The position numbers and the translations under genes are program-made. Below the pieces are notes generated by a model. That model was not told the DNA's origin. It did no database searches and saw nothing but the letters and a program-made list of their open reading frames with translations. 64,000 nucleotides of DNA from Parus major (taxonomy: Eukaryota; Chordata; Aves; Passeriformes; Paridae). Location: the NCBI RefSeq assembly GCF_001522545.3, contig NC_031770.1, forward strand, positions 27,882,116 through 27,946,115, given 5' to 3'. The first letter of the stretch is position 1. Each line of letters begins with the position of its first letter. Positions 1-14,440 of the stretch are shown here, one piece after another.

Positions 1-3000
1 TCTGCCTATTGCCAGTAATAGAATATTAGAAAATAAATAAGGAAGCTCTTAGTGACTCTTTCATGTCATGGGCTGAACATGCAGCTGCTCCAGAAAAATT
101 TTATTGTGTGGCCATCCCTGTCCTCTCAGCCTCCTTGCTGATTGCTAGGACAAAAATTTCCATGTTAACACATGACTGGTCTCCACAAGGGTTTGTGCTG
201 TACTTGGCACCAATCAAAAAGGAGGACCAAGGTTTCTTTAGGTTTCTTTGAACTTCTGCTTTGACAAGGTATTGGAGCCACAGGGAAAGACAAAGGACTA
301 TGAGACTGGAAATTTGCTTTTCCCAACCTAGAGATAGGAAAGTCCAACCCACAATGTATAAGCTGAGGCCATAGTCCAATAGATGCACAGCAGCTGAGAG
401 TCTTGCTCCAGTAACTACAGGATGGCTTCTTTTCTCTTAAGCACCAAGACAAGAGAAATGTGACTTAGATATGCATTTGGAGTCACCTTCAAGTATTTAC
501 TGAAGAACACAGTGACTGACTCTTGTCAAGGATTGCTGCACATTTCACAGGAGAGCACAAAACCCGTCAGAAAGTGTCTGCTGCCTAAATGCTGCAAAGC
601 TCCCTTTGCTTGGAGCACACCCAGACTAGCTTGAAACTGAGAATCATGAGCAGCAGACCCTGAACTCATGGGAAGATGACTACAGCTCTGAAACATGAGT
701 TGGTCACTGACTTGCAAAGGAAAGGAAGATATTCCACTGCCTTCCTGATGTTCACATGCTCTATTACCACATGTAATCTGGCCATTCAGAATCAGAGGGT
801 AGGAAGACAGAGGTGCCTGAGAAAGGGATGTGTGCTCTGCCAGGGTCTTTTTTGTCCAGGGCGTCTGAGAGAATCATTAAGCCCTTCATTTCATCTTTGC
901 TCAGCACTGTGAAGTCTTATCCAGTATGGGGAGGACAGCTCTTCTTAAAATACTTGTTTGTGTTGCTGACAGACTCAAGCTTGGCCTTGAGTTCCCAGGT
1001 CTTGATGACTGTACTGTACTCAGCTGCAACCCTCACAACACTTTGGTCATATTAGGGGAATTTGCATAGGCGTCTCTGCCAGAAGTGTAGGATCTGGTCA
1101 TCTTCCCTTTCCTTTCAGCAACTCAGCTGTTTGGAGGACCTGAAATTTATTCCCTCATCCCACTTCGCACAGATCCATGTACTCAATGTTCTCCTCATCT
1201 CTTTGCATGTTATTTATCTGTTATTTTCTCCTTTTCACTCAAGACTTAAAAAAAAGCAATCCAGTCTTTCTTCAGGCAAAGATCATAGGTGTCCCCATGA
1301 ATTTTGTCCCAAGATTGTTCTGTCCACTTCAATGCTGGACCTAAATTTATGTGACTTGTACCCCTGAAAACTGAATGAAGTTACTTTATTATCTTGTCCT
1401 ACTGCATACATGTGGCTCTTTTTCTTCAGTCATGAACCAGATGAGGGAAAAATTAAATGAGTATCTTATAAGATTTACATTCTTAGCACAGAATTTGTTG
1501 CTTTATGTCCCTAAATCTATCCGTCAGCTTCTATCACACATTAGGGCCCTTGCTGGAACAATGGCTCCACCATTCTTAAATTAGTTTTCCTTGTTGATGT
1601 TTAAATGAAAAGAGACATCCAATTTGTGGCTGAAAATATTTGTTACTTCTTAGGGGGATCCAGACACACAAAATACAATTAACATCTCTGAGGAACATTG
1701 CACAGAGGTTCAGCACCAGCTGACAGGGAAAATGAAAACAAAATCAGTTGTTCTAATACCATAACTCGAGTAGCAAATGTAATCTTCTCCCTTTATCTGA
1801 GGTTGGAATTGCTTTCCTGCAACAGCTTTCATTATGAAAATGCGGCACTTCTCAGCACCAGAATATTAAGACAACACACACCCACGGGGGCCCAGATCAT
1901 TTTAATGAGGAACAAACAATCAAGAATGCAGCTTTTATGATTTTTTTCTGGGCTAACACCTGCTTTGCAGCAAATGAACAATGGTAATGATAAGCACAAC
2001 AACTCACATGTATCTGGACTGAGATGTGCATCATCGGCATCTTTTTTTTCTCACCACCTAAAGAAGGACCCAGTGACCAGTGTTACTTTTTGGACTGCCA
2101 GAACCTTTGACCACTGGCTTAGGACAAGCTCTGTGATTCCTTGAGCTGTTGATCTTATGTGATGGCCCTGACCTCCTCAGGAGACTGTGAGATCAGGCTA
2201 CTGAAGGTCTCCCAGTCTCTTGAGAAATTTATTGAGGAGTGGATAGAACTTTACCCCTGTTTTACTTCTTTGGTTCAGGACCCTCAAGACATTTGCTTAC
2301 AGAGTGAATAAATTACCCAGGAAGAATATATAAACTGAAGGTCAGATCCCTGCTTTGTGGCACCTCCCACAAGAGTCCCCAGCTGTGTATTTTTTCAACA
2401 TCAGGTTAGGAGTAGGAAGAGATGGACAAAGCAGGAAGCTACTTACCTGCCTGTACTTTTATACAAGTAATTATTACTTAAGGCCTGACATAACCATCCA
2501 GGAAAACAAAACAGAACTAAACAAAACAAAAAAACTAAGCAAAACAATCAAAACAAAACAAAATAAAAAAGCACCTTGTTAATGTACTAATTCTAAGATC
2601 CTGTTTCATTTATTCTCTAAATGAGCAGGTATCAGCTGGGTCTGTGAGACTTATATGCCAGAACTCCTCACAGTGGAATCTCCTACCCAGACCAGACTTG
2701 ATATCTTGGGGCCAAAGTTTACACAGCAGCATGTTTCCCACCTTACTGGGAAGATACTGTGTTTTCTGCCACTGACTCTGACTCTGAGAGCAGCTACCTG
2801 CATTCTAGCTGGTGAAGGCAGCGTGATGCCTGGCTGGCTCAGCCATCCCTGGAGTCAATGCAGCACAGCCCTCTCAGTGAGAGATAAGCCACCTGTGTGG
2901 AAGCGACCCATGGGCTAATCAAAGCTATGAGTAGAGCCACTCTGTTCTGTGAAATAATTTCAGAATGATGAAATGTAACCCTGAGATTGAGATGCAACTG

Positions 3001-6000
3001 ATACAACAGCTACTAAAAACATTATTAAAAATTATTTTTAAATATCTTTAATTCAAGTAAGAATTTCCCAGATCTTGGAACTTAATGCAAAACCAAAAAG
3101 TATTAGCTTTGAGAATCATGTGACCTGCCTTCAGTTATTTGCCACTGTTGTATCTCCAAAACTGTTCTGTATGTCTTGTCCTTGGCTTGCTTGTATCCAC
3201 TTTTTTCACTACAGATTGGTTATGTAGATTATGCTTACTAAATTTGCTAGCACTAAGCTGCATGGGACTGCACGTACAGATGAGGACAAGGTCAGGACCC
3301 AGCATGACTTTAACAGGCTGTACAAATGGTCTGGGGAAGGGAAGCATTAGAGAAGGGGTATATGTGAGATTTCACACAACTGAATAACCACCAGCACAAA
3401 AGCAGGATTTAAAGGCATGGATTAGATAGGAGTTTTACAGGAAATCGACAACACGTCCTATGGTACCTGCAGCAAAGAACATACAGGCTGCTCGTTAGAA
3501 AATGCATTTAAAAAGTAATGGAAGCAGCTTGGTCATGTACCAAGACTCTGTGGAGTCTCCCATTGCTCAAGATCTTCAAGGAAAGATGTGGACAAATGTC
3601 ATTCATTAATCATTTCTGTACTAGTGATCCTGAATGAGAGCGGACTACAGGGCCACCTCTTCTACCTCTGTATTTCCAATGAACTCTGAGGCAGACCTGT
3701 TGCAGGACAGCTCTGTTTCTGCACAGGGGATTCCAGATGGGGCACAGGAGAATAACTACCCAGTTCATCCAAGAGCTTGATATCAGGAACAGCCAGGAGC
3801 ACCATTAACCTTGTAACCATGACACAATCCTTAATGTACAACAAGCCCGGTAAGTTTGCCTGTAACATCTGCAGAGAATCGAAGACTAACGTGACTTAAG
3901 GATTATTCTTCCTCATGCTTAGGACTGAATCACACTTTCTGGTATGGCCAATAACATACTGTTATCATTTAGGGAGTGACTTGCATGGGATTTGCAATGC
4001 TGTAAAGCCAAGACATTTGGAAAGAGTTTGTTTCCAGAGCAAACTTACGTAACTGAGCAACCAGCTGTGGCCTAGCTCTCCCTCTGCCTTCCCAGTCCCT
4101 ACAGCTTACAGGTACATAGATACACACAGGTCACACAGACCTCTTGCCTCAGCTCAGGTTATAAAAGGGGTTGTGTTTTTGAGTTCTGGAAGTTCACCAG
4201 TTTGATCCCTGGTGTTATCCAGCATAGCAGTCATCCCAGTCACATTGCTGTGGCATTATTTTTGCTCTGTGGATGAAAAGAGGATTAAAGTATTCAGAGC
4301 TGCCAGTCCAGATTCTTTTTGTTGCAATCTGCTCATTTATGCAAACAAAACCTGCAAAGCTGGAAGGAGACTGACACATAAGACTTAGGGGGGAGTGTAG
4401 AATAGTGATGCCACATTTTGCCAAACACAAAATCTATATGCATCTCACTGGGAAACCAAGCAGATGTCTTAAAGAAAAAGGAGAAGAGCAGAGAAGATGC
4501 CACAATTCACCTACATATATGGAAAGCAAAAGGACAAGAAGACCCTCAAGCCCTACAACTGACAAAATAAAGAGAGAATAGCTTTGACTGAAAACATGCT
4601 TTGAAAATATATTAAAAACTTCTGTAACTTCTGGTTACTTCCGTTTCCCTGAGAGATTACACTGTAGTAGGTGGGATGACAATGAAAGTGACAGAGGACA
4701 AAGAACACTGTTTTTCTGTTGGCATAATTTTGGTTTTCCTCCATCATTTTCCCTGGAACAAAACCATGATTCTTCTGTTCTCCACAGCCCGCTCCATTTC
4801 TCCTTTCTCAAAAGAAGATTTTCTGGTTATATGAAATAAATAATGGAACCCAATACAGATGCAGGAGCTACGGATGTCTGCCTCTCCCTATCTCCTTTTA
4901 TCTTGTTCTCATTAATAGGAGAAGCTCATCACTCCTTTTGGAAAAGGATAAAAAATTTCTTTGCAAGACAAAGAATACATTTTTACTAGTCGTCAAGGAA
5001 TTACTGTTCAAAACTTGCGATCTGTTCAGGATTATGCACTGAACATCTACATGTAGAGCAGAATTTCCAGGACAATTTAGGATTTGTCAGAAGGGTTCTG
5101 AAAGGGAAATTTTAGCAAAAAGATCTACTCTTTCATAAGCTTTGTTCAGCCTGCCAAGAAATTGCTAGCTTTGTCTAATCCATCTTAAGATATGACACAT
5201 CAGAAAGCATGACACAGCTTAAATGAAGGGTGGTAAAAGCATCTGACCTCATGCCAACACCCATCTGCATTTCCACTCTACTCATGTTCCCATTTTGTCT
5301 CTCTTGTTTACCAGGAACTGAAGCCTTTCCAGCACACTCGACCGCACACACAGGCATCCAGTAGCACAAAAACATGATGGAAAGCAAACATTTACCAGTG
5401 GCTAGTATGCTTTAACTTCTGTGTGGGCAAACTCAATCCTGACAGAAAATTATGAGAGTGATAGCCCTGTCTTTTGAAAGCCTCTCTGTAGCGAGACCAG
5501 GGAGCATGATGTGGAATCAGAGGTTGTTTTAGATTCACAGGTTGTCCCAGTGCCATTCTGTGGGGAAACAGGCCTTTAGCTTCCATCCAGGCTTATCAAG
5601 CTCCTCTGAGGGTATGGCCAGGGAGCCAATTAGCACTAACAATGGCAGAGGTGATTTAGTGATATGGACATTTGTGTATAAGCAAACAATGGGTGTTGTC
5701 AGATCTGTGGAATAAAATATCATTCCTGGAGCAGCCCAGTCATGCCAGTTAGCTAGAAGTATCAGGTGTCCAGAAAAATGAACTGCAGATCCTGACCTAA
5801 ATATAGCCTGATGAGCAGTTTTGGTCTGCTTTTTATTTTTGCTTTCTTTTTTTTTTTTTTTTTCCTAAATTTTCCTCATTTCTCTGGTGTACTGCCCTTT
5901 TTCAGCAAAGCATTGAGGCATAGGCATAATTCAAAGCATATCCACACCCTGTTTTTCATACACTTGAAATCAGAGACATGCTTATCTGAATCACTAGGTG

Positions 6001-9000
6001 AAAGACTAGGAACACTACATGGTTATTTCAAGCACTCAAAACTCCTCTGGTCACACGTCCCACAGGATGATGAAAGAAGTGGCACAGGAGCTACTCCTAA
6101 TCCTTGGAAACTGTAAATTATGTGATGGCAACAGCACAGCCACATATATCTGTATATCTCTGCCTTGATAAATGCATATACAAATACCAAAAAATTCAGT
6201 AAATCCTAAATGCATGCCTACATATATTGCCCTCTCTATCCCTTCAGCTTTCCCTCTGTCAATTTGAATCACTGACATCTCATGGATGCAGAGGGATTCC
6301 AGGCAGAGAGAGAGGGAGGAATCAAGGCTTGCAATTTTTAACTTTTGCAGTTCCTAGAACAATTTGTTTCATTTTTCTCTCTTTTCTGACTTTCTGTTCG
6401 CTTTTAAATCCTTCACCCCTCTATGAATTTTCAGTAGATGCTCCAAGAGCTCATGTTTTCTCCCCATGAGGAGACTGCACACAGATTTTCTGCGCAGACT
6501 GTCACTTTCTCTTCTATCTGCCACTCCAAAAAGAAACCAATTCTTTCACAGTCCCACACTGGCACTCACAGGTACATCTACTTGCAGCATGACTCTGAAA
6601 AATTACCTCTGTGCCTCATTAAAATAACCTAGAAACTCCCACAAAAAGCACTGAAGTCTGCATCTGCAGTTTTGGAAACTGCTTACAACTGTGGAAGATG
6701 TCGCACCCATGAAGCATTTCATGCATGAAAACAAAAAAGCAGTGTCTCTGCGTAAGGGTCTGTGGCCAGCCCACAAGCTGGCCCACAGTCTCCTTTCTAG
6801 CCCAAAATTTCAAAACCAGGTATCTTTCATTCAGACTTGCTTCAGGACTCAGACATCAGTTAGTACATTTTCTAGGATGATTCTGTATAATTAAACACCT
6901 TTATAAGACAGGGTTCTTAGAGGGTATTGTATTAGATGCTCTATAGCAGGAAGTACATTCATTTATGATGGAGACACATTTTAAACCCAACCCAAGAAGA
7001 ACATAATTTATCAAAACTGAGCATGCAAACAGAATGACAAAATACAAAGAACAACAGAAATACTGCTGAGAGCTGTAGAGCTCTGCTGATTTTTTATAAA
7101 ATGCTAATTTTTTTAAAGACTAGAAATGAGTGTAGGAAGGTCTCTGAGCTTTGGGCTACAGGAGATGAATACATGAAGGACAGTGTCTCTTCAGTTATTT
7201 CTCTGCTTCCTTTGAAGTAATTGTGAAAGATTTGGTTATACTGAGATGTAGCTCACTGTTTCCCACAGAAAAATCCATTCAGTAGACAAAGAATCATATT
7301 TTATTTTATCCTACCTGCCTGTTTAAAAAGACACTGTTTTATAGAGCATCTGTAGTTAATGGGGCTGTGACATAGCCATATCAGACAAATTTAATTCAGA
7401 TATTATAATATAAATGCAACTAATTTGCTTTCAATGTGACCATCAAAGAAGCCAGGAAGTAGAAGTGTGGTTTCGTTTCCTTAGACTGTAAGAGGAAGAC
7501 TCAGACCATTTTTATATACTACAGCTTTTTAGATTAGAATTGGTTGAAGTAATTTTCTTTAAGCATTCAGAGTTACCAGCAATTGGCTTCCTTGTTTCCT
7601 TTCTTTACTAGAGAAATCCAGGACTGCTGTACAATAGAAGAGTTTGTATTGACTCAAATAATAGCAAAATTATGGTATTACAAGAGTCAAGAGACTGTCA
7701 AAAGGGAAAGATGGAGAGTGTCAAACTGGTCTGGTTACATTCATGTAAGTCTATTAACTACTGGGCATTGAATATGAAAAAGAATGGTTTTGCTAAACAT
7801 TCAGCACCACTGTCTTCAGAGGCACTGCTTCAGCAGCACCAATGTCACATTCACCAAGCACACTAAATTTCTCCAGCAAAATCAGGAACCTAAGGACAAA
7901 ACCAACAATGTAGCTGCTCCATGACTGAAAAATGTATGAGAGGGGGGGAAAGAAAAAAGAAAAGGAAGAGGAAGAGGAAAAGACCCAAACCCACCAACAA
8001 TGAAAAAAAGGGGCCTGTTTTTCTTGGGTTTTGTATTAGTATTGGCATATGCTATCATTTTTCCAACCTTTCTCCAAATACTCTGAAATTGATACCCAGA
8101 AAGGCTAAGAAACTGTAGTTCACAAAATCTTTAATGGTGTTACCTTTTAACAAATGCCAGCTTTGGTACAGCAGGGTAACATAGACCCCATGCCACATAA
8201 CATGTAACATAGATCACATGCCACACTCAGCCCTGGCTGCCACAGAGCCCCCTCCCTCATCTTCTCCGGCTGTACAGGTTCTGCCTGTTCCTCACTTCAG
8301 CCTGAAGGCATCAGGGATGGAGGATTTTATGCCAGAGCTGGAATCCAGCATACCCTCCATGCTGGGCAGTTTGTCCAACAGCAACAACGTGTAATAACTG
8401 AGAAGAGCCATTAGCTTTTACAACTTATATTTACAGCAAATTCCAACTTCCTTTCCTCCACCAAGAAAAAGAAAAATTTGCCTAAATCTCAGATAAATAA
8501 TCTTAACAGTTTGTTGGGTTTTTTCACTCAGGAAAAAAAAAAAAAGAAGTTGCTTCCTAAGTGTGTTTGCAACTCAAGATGGGTGTGAATAATTGCCACA
8601 AGAAGCTGGGCAGTGAGGGCACAGAAATGCTTTCCGGAGTTCAAGAGGAGAATGAGCAGTGAAGGTCAGGGGAGGGATGGCACCTGGGTGGCAAGGATGA
8701 GCAGAGGTAGCAGGATGTTTGGATGGGTACAACGCTGACAGTGAGGCACACATGCAGGTTCAGTGTGGTCTCAGATATGGCAGCCCAGATTTGAGGGAAA
8801 AGCACACAGACCATGTATGCCAGGGCCCTGACAGGCACCAGAAGCTAAGGACCCTCACAGCATCCAAGCCTTTCATCCAGCTCACTGCTGTGGCCCCCCT
8901 GCTTATTACAATGGCAGCCTCCACACACACTGAAGTAAAGGCACCTGCAGTCCAGGTGCACAAGCGATGCTGCCACGATTCTTGAGCCGATTCCCAAGGG

Positions 9001-9150
9001 AAAGGGCTGGTCCGGGAGCAGGGGCTGTTTCTGGCCTGATGAGCCTGAACGATCGACAAACTCTGCAAACCACTGAGGATCCCTACAAAAGCAGCGACGC
9101 CCCTGACACAGATCCTGCAACCCCATCCTCCCCACTGCAAGGGTGCTGAG
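1..9150. other. Intergenic, no gene recognised
   Basis: I see no conserved exon, RNA gene or full-length mobile element here. Open frames on both strands are short (under about 105 codons) and do not match any family I know. The content is AT-rich single-copy DNA with minor simple repeats: an A/C-rich run at 2507-2572, a T run at about 5848-5865, a GA-rich run at about 7935-7985, and an imperfect duplication of about 24 bp around 8177-8235 that contains 'catgccacat/c'. In human, GPN1 is the neighbour beyond the SUPT7L 3' end, but I could not find its GTPase motifs here. Confidence 0.6.
2507..2572. repeat. A/C-rich simple repeat
   Basis: Imperfect repeats of the form aaaacaaaac/aaaactaagc. 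No further structure is visible. Confidence 0.7.
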
Positions 9151-9179
9151 CCCACCCGTAAGGACTTTTCAACCAAACT

Positions 9180-9660
9180 CATAATGAGGTCGACTTCTCT
9201 CACGCCGCGTTTCCATAGCAACAAAGAAAAGATTCTAATCGCCAATATAAAAGACGCAACGAAAATGACAATTTGTAGTTTGAGGCTTTTAGGGGAACGC
9301 AGAGGCTGCGGCTGCAAAGCAAACGGCCGTCCCTGCGCTGCAGCACCCCGGGCCAGCAGCCCCCGCAGCGGCGAGTGGCCAGCACCACCCCGTGGCCACC
9401 ACCGCGCCCGCAGCGCTCCGGGCGACACTCGGGAAACAGCCAGGCCACGGCCGCGGTGTCGGGCCCCCCCAGGCCCTCTGCCATCCAGGCTCCCGCCTGC
9501 CGCAGCTTCCGAGGCTGCCGTACAGGCTGCTGGAGCAGAGCGATCCGAGGGCTCAGGCTTTAACCTGGTGGGGGGAATAGAAAGGGAGGATTGATGTCCT
9601 CTCTCTCCAGGTCCTGGCAGGGAAGGGGAAAGAACAGCCCCGGACTGGGGACCGGGAGAT
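9180..9660. promoter_or_regulatory. Orphan CpG-rich block, promoter-like
   Basis: GC content and CpG frequency rise sharply against the AT-rich surroundings, as in vertebrate CpG-island promoters. A perfect RFX X-box lies at the left edge. No exon of a known gene can be assigned on either strand. Long open frames here, including a 222-codon minus-strand frame at 8760-9428, are what stop-poor GC-rich DNA gives by chance. It could be the first exon of an unrecognised gene or of a long non-coding RNA, or an enhancer. Confidence 0.55.
9209..9222. promoter_or_regulatory. RFX X-box motif
   Basis: GTTTCCATAGCAAC matches the X-box consensus RYYNYYATRRNRAC at every position. X-boxes bind RFX factors and are typical of promoters of ciliary genes. 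The motif sits where the CpG-rich block begins. Being near-palindromic, it does not reveal the direction of transcription. Confidence 0.6.
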
Positions 9661-12600
9661 CAGTTCAGCTGTATAGGCTTGGAAGAACCAGCTGTGCGGA
9701 CTGACTGCGCTCAAGCACAAGCGTGACAGGAATCAATCACTATTCCCTCTCTCCTGGCAAGCGGCACAAGCCAATATCCTAATTCAGGCTGTGCTGTTTG
9801 CAATTGCTTGGCAGTGCTAGCATTGAACCTCCTTCCTCAGCCCTACCATGAGAGACAGAGCAGAGGGGAAAGCATACTGTTCTTCATTCACTGCAGTCTA
9901 AAGCAGTTCCTCAGTGAAAAACAAAACAACATAATGTAACAAGTAGACCAGCACATAAAAGAGCAAAGCACACGGCTTGGAGCAGGGCTCCTAGGTAGCC
10001 TGTTAATGTAAGTAGAAGTATATATAAGTAGTTGCCCCAGAAACAGCACTTGCTTATGCTGGATGAATACCAATAGTAGCACTGTGATTCCAATATCACT
10101 TCAGGGGCTCACTAGCACTGGCACCAGTGCAAAATAAAACTTCCATTTTCCCTGGCCACATCCTTGAATAACATTTCTTGTCTTCCTGGCTGTGACATTA
10201 ACACTGATCCATCATTCCAGTATCTTATTCAGGCCTGCAAAAGTGTTCTCCAGATCCCACATAAGGGTAAACAGAACCCTGACACTGGCTTTTGTGTTCA
10301 CAGCATCATTCTCCAAAACACAACACCTTTAGAATTTTTATTTCTGAATAGTTTTATTTATTTTCTTAAAAACTACAAAACAACTCTCTCCAGGAGAGCA
10401 AAGGAAAAAAAACCACAACCCTGAAATATTTCCAAGTAATTTTGTTCCATACAAACACAAAGCAAAGTTACATATTTCTTTCACATGCATGTACAAAAAC
10501 ATTTGAAGTAAAATATCCTTCACACATAACATGTGCATTAGTCTCAGAACTGAGCACATAATCAGATTGGCCTCACCTACCCTATCTAATCTTATTTTCC
10601 TGTTTTCTTTTTAAATTGTACATTTCTATGCAGGAAACATCTCTTTTTCTGCACAGCATTATGCATATTCAAATTGGCATGGATGGCCTTGGAATTAAAT
10701 CACTAGGTAGTGTAGCCTGACATAAAGCTGTACACATAAATTGTTACACTGCCATTTATACAGTGAACTTTACTGGATACCAGGCAAAACTCTTCAAAAT
10801 GAATAAAAAGGTATTGCTAGAGGGGAAAAGGAATATGATACACAGCACTCTCAACTACAATTCTCTATGATTCCTATGCAAAACACTTCAAAAGCCAAAT
10901 AATTTTTAGATCTTGCTCTCCAAATTGATATCAAAGTTCCTACCAATTTCAATCATGGCAAAATAAATCATTGTAAGACATCAGTGGTACTGGATATGGA
11001 CATGGTCAATACTCAATATTCCCATTTTTCATCCACCCACTTTTGGAAAGAGAAAGATGAAAGAACTGTAAAAGCTGCAGACTGTTGAAGCAGGTGGGTC
11101 AGCAGAGTGCTTCACCTGCCTTCATCAGGAAACAAGCAACTGTGAGAGCAGAGCTTCATTCTAACCCACTGCATAGTTTCACTCTGGTTTAAAATTTGGG
11201 GATTACATGGTCAATGAACACAACTACTTGCCCAAGGCTACATTAACACTTAGCAGTATCTTATTTGATTCATCAGAAGAGCATATGGTCTGTGTCTGAC
11301 TTTGTGAGCTAGTTTTTAAATTTCACTATTTCATGCATGATGAACACCACTGTAAATCTAAGAACTAAAACTGTTCAGAGGCAAAGGGCTCACACAGAAG
11401 GTAAAGCTTCCACATGCATAAAAAGAAATGTCAAGCACACAGAAGTCAGCTGCAACCCTTAGCACCCCTTAGTGGGGGAACAGGAGGTACAGCTATTTTT
11501 CTACCTTCATTTTTAAGTGCATAAGTGATGCTGATGGGTTTCTCACTTCTGCATAAATATGCATCACACAGAATCAATAGCACTTCTCCCTTACACTGCA
11601 ACAACACAACTGACTCAAAAGACAGTGAATATGCACTGTATTTAAATATACTTGAAGCACTCAGGCTTGGCTTGTTGCAGAGTGTGTGTTACAGGGTGAA
11701 ATCGATGTGGGAAAGGGATGTGAAACAAAATAATCACAAAAGATAGAACATCTGCACATGAACAATACAGAGAAAGCACTTAAGATTAACGCTTTGGAGG
11801 TTTAACCAAAGCCTTGGAGAATACTAGATTTTCATTTTTAGCCCACTTGAAATCTTGCAAATGAGCAAGCAATGCTGGCAGCAATCACTGTCATTTGGCT
11901 CCTGAAAACAGCGTAATGGACTTTACATAAGTGCCCTGGCTGCAAGAACACTACTACAACAACCAGTTGGCAAAGCACCTACAGAGAAAGGCTCAATGAC
12001 AGGTGTTCTCACACAGCATCAAAGACAAAAGGGGCAAATCAGGATGAGCCTCAAGGCCCCATCCCGGCACATTCTGTGTGTTGTAGGGAATGCTAGATCT
12101 GCTGGTTTAGCTGAGATGGGCAGCCCGCTCTTAGACCTGTCCTACCATGTGAACACCAAGCTCTAGTAAATGTGCAGCAAAGAAAAAGCACTGGCCTAGC
12201 AGAAGAAAGTCTCTGATTCCCATCCAGGAAAGGTTTAAGTCACATCACTTAACTCATACACTGACAGTGTGGATGTCTTCAGCTGAGGTAGTCAAGTTGA
12301 ACTCACTTTTTGAGTACACAAAGGAAAAACAGACATTTCTAAAAATGCCATTCATTCAACCTGCTTTATACTTCTGTCTCAAGACCAAAACGACAGTGAC
12401 CTAAGAATGATTATTTCTCTTCAGCTGCAAGTGTGGCCCAAAGGAACAAGCTCAGATGCAGATATGTAGAGCTGACTGAGAAGGTACCACCGCAAATGCC
12501 TTCCTTGTACCTGGGCAGTTGAACAGCAGAGTTGTACTGTACTTCTTTGTGATCAGCAGGTTTGCTTAACATCTGTGTTATACAGGACATTTCAGTGACC

Positions 12601-14440
12601 ATCTAAGCATCCTCCAACCAGCAACAGTCCAACTGAAGGGGAATAAAAGCTTACAGGTCTCTGAATGATTACTGTGCCTTTTTCTTGCAGAGTAACTAAA
12701 TCTCAAACACACTTCTAAAAGGCAAATATTACTATTCTTTTTTACAGCTAAGAAAACAGGGACATTGCAGCTTGGCTAATGGTGACTCAGGGGGAATCAA
12801 AATAAAGATTTCCTGGTATGCTCTTCTACTACTGATTAAGCTTAAAATGGTGAGAATTTACCACACAGGAGAGACCTCTAAAACTGTGATAGACAATTTT
12901 AACTCCATTGTCTATAAAAGGCTATGGTCATGCATTCTTATTAGACATTGAGGAATTTTACATTTGGACTCTACTTCTATAAAGTGGAAGAGAAATACAA
13001 TTAGGAAAAAGAAAAAAACTAAGGCAAGGCATATTATACAGGAACAAAATTACTATGCCTGGAGCTCATTCTTTCAAAAGATAAACCTGCAATTGTAAAG
13101 ATAAATGGTAGGTTTGGTGAATTTCCCTCAACCATCTCAAGGGGTTACAGGTATAAAGCCAGTTTAAGTGGCTGTTCATTCTTGATTCATGTTCATTCTA
13201 GCTTTTTTGAGACAGAGACACACTGAATCAAGTTAAAGACTGAGTTGATCAACTGAGGATTGTGCAGAACAAAAAAAAAAAAAAATGCCATCAGTTGGCT
13301 GAGCCATAAAAGCAAGCAGCAAAATAGATTTTGTTTCAGACTAAGTTGTCAAGATAACAACCTTGAATATGAAAGCTCAGCCAGCCTGAAGTTGCTGCAC
13401 TCAATCCAATGACAGCAAAGTAAAAGTCTGCACTGCCAGTACAGGCTCACACCATTAGTAAAAGCTATTTCATTCTCTCCAGAAAACCACCATCAACTTC
13501 CCTGAATAGATGATCAAATAATTAACTAGGGAGTAAACTCTGCTGGTCTTGTTTCCAACAAGGAAGCATTTGAGAATGTGAATGTCTTGGCTGCAGAAGA
13601 CATAGAATTATGGCAATTAAACTCCTGAGAACCATGTACAAGACAAAGTCCTGCACCTTTAGATTAACATATTTTGGTTTATTCAAGGAATGTCACAACA
13701 GAATTTCACAAGGGAAATTCTGTCCTGGCTACCCAAAGGAACCCAAGTGTGTTGCTTTATCTTCAAAGATAGTCCTCTCAAAGTAAAAAATCAGTCCTTT
13801 CTGACAAGCAGAAAGTAGAACAGGCATCACAGAAGGCCAGCACAGATGACTAAAGAAGTCTTGACTGATCTCAAACACAAACAGAAGGGTACACAGAAGT
13901 TGAAGTGAGGATGGGCTGGCCAGCAGAGATACAGACACAGCCCAACTAGGCAGAGACAATTAGCAAAACCAAAGTTCAGCTGGAGTTGAAACTGGTAAGA
14001 AACAAGAAGAAGGGCTTCTTTAAATACACTGGAAGCAAAAGGAAGGTTAAAGAAAATACAGTTTACTGTTCAACAATGAAAGTAATATGGTAACAAAGGA
14101 TGCTTTTTGTACTTTCAGGCTCATGTACACAGCATGTTTTTCACCTGTTTTCACTGCAAGTACTGCTTTAAGGCCTGCCAGATCCTCAAGTTTCCTAGCA
14201 GCACGCAGGAATAAAGCATTGCCTACAGCAGAGGAAGACTGAGTTAGTGAGAACTTAGGCCCATTGAAACCTATAGGCTGAACATGAAGGCACTTGAGGG
14301 AGCTGGCTAATGACACTACAGCTGGCCACACTACAGCACCTTTGCTACATCATCAGTGATGGCTCCCCCAACTAAAATACAGTGACTTAGGACTCTTGCT
14401 GACCACAACAGTCAGCAAGCAGCTAGCTAGCACACTGAGG
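9660..14440. other. Intergenic, no gene recognised
   Basis: No exon, tRNA or mobile element can be supported. The stretch lies downstream of the SUPT7L stop codon, so part of it may belong to long 3' UTR isoforms. Minus-strand AATAAA signals occur at 13678-13683 and in a cluster near 10335-10362. An A run of about 16 nt lies at 13269. Confidence 0.5.

Noticed and set aside
8760..9428. 222-codon minus-strand open frame with hydrophobic segments over the CpG block
   Set aside because: No family resemblance. It spans the X-box and CpG edge, and GC-rich DNA gives long chance frames. No splice or codon signal supports it.
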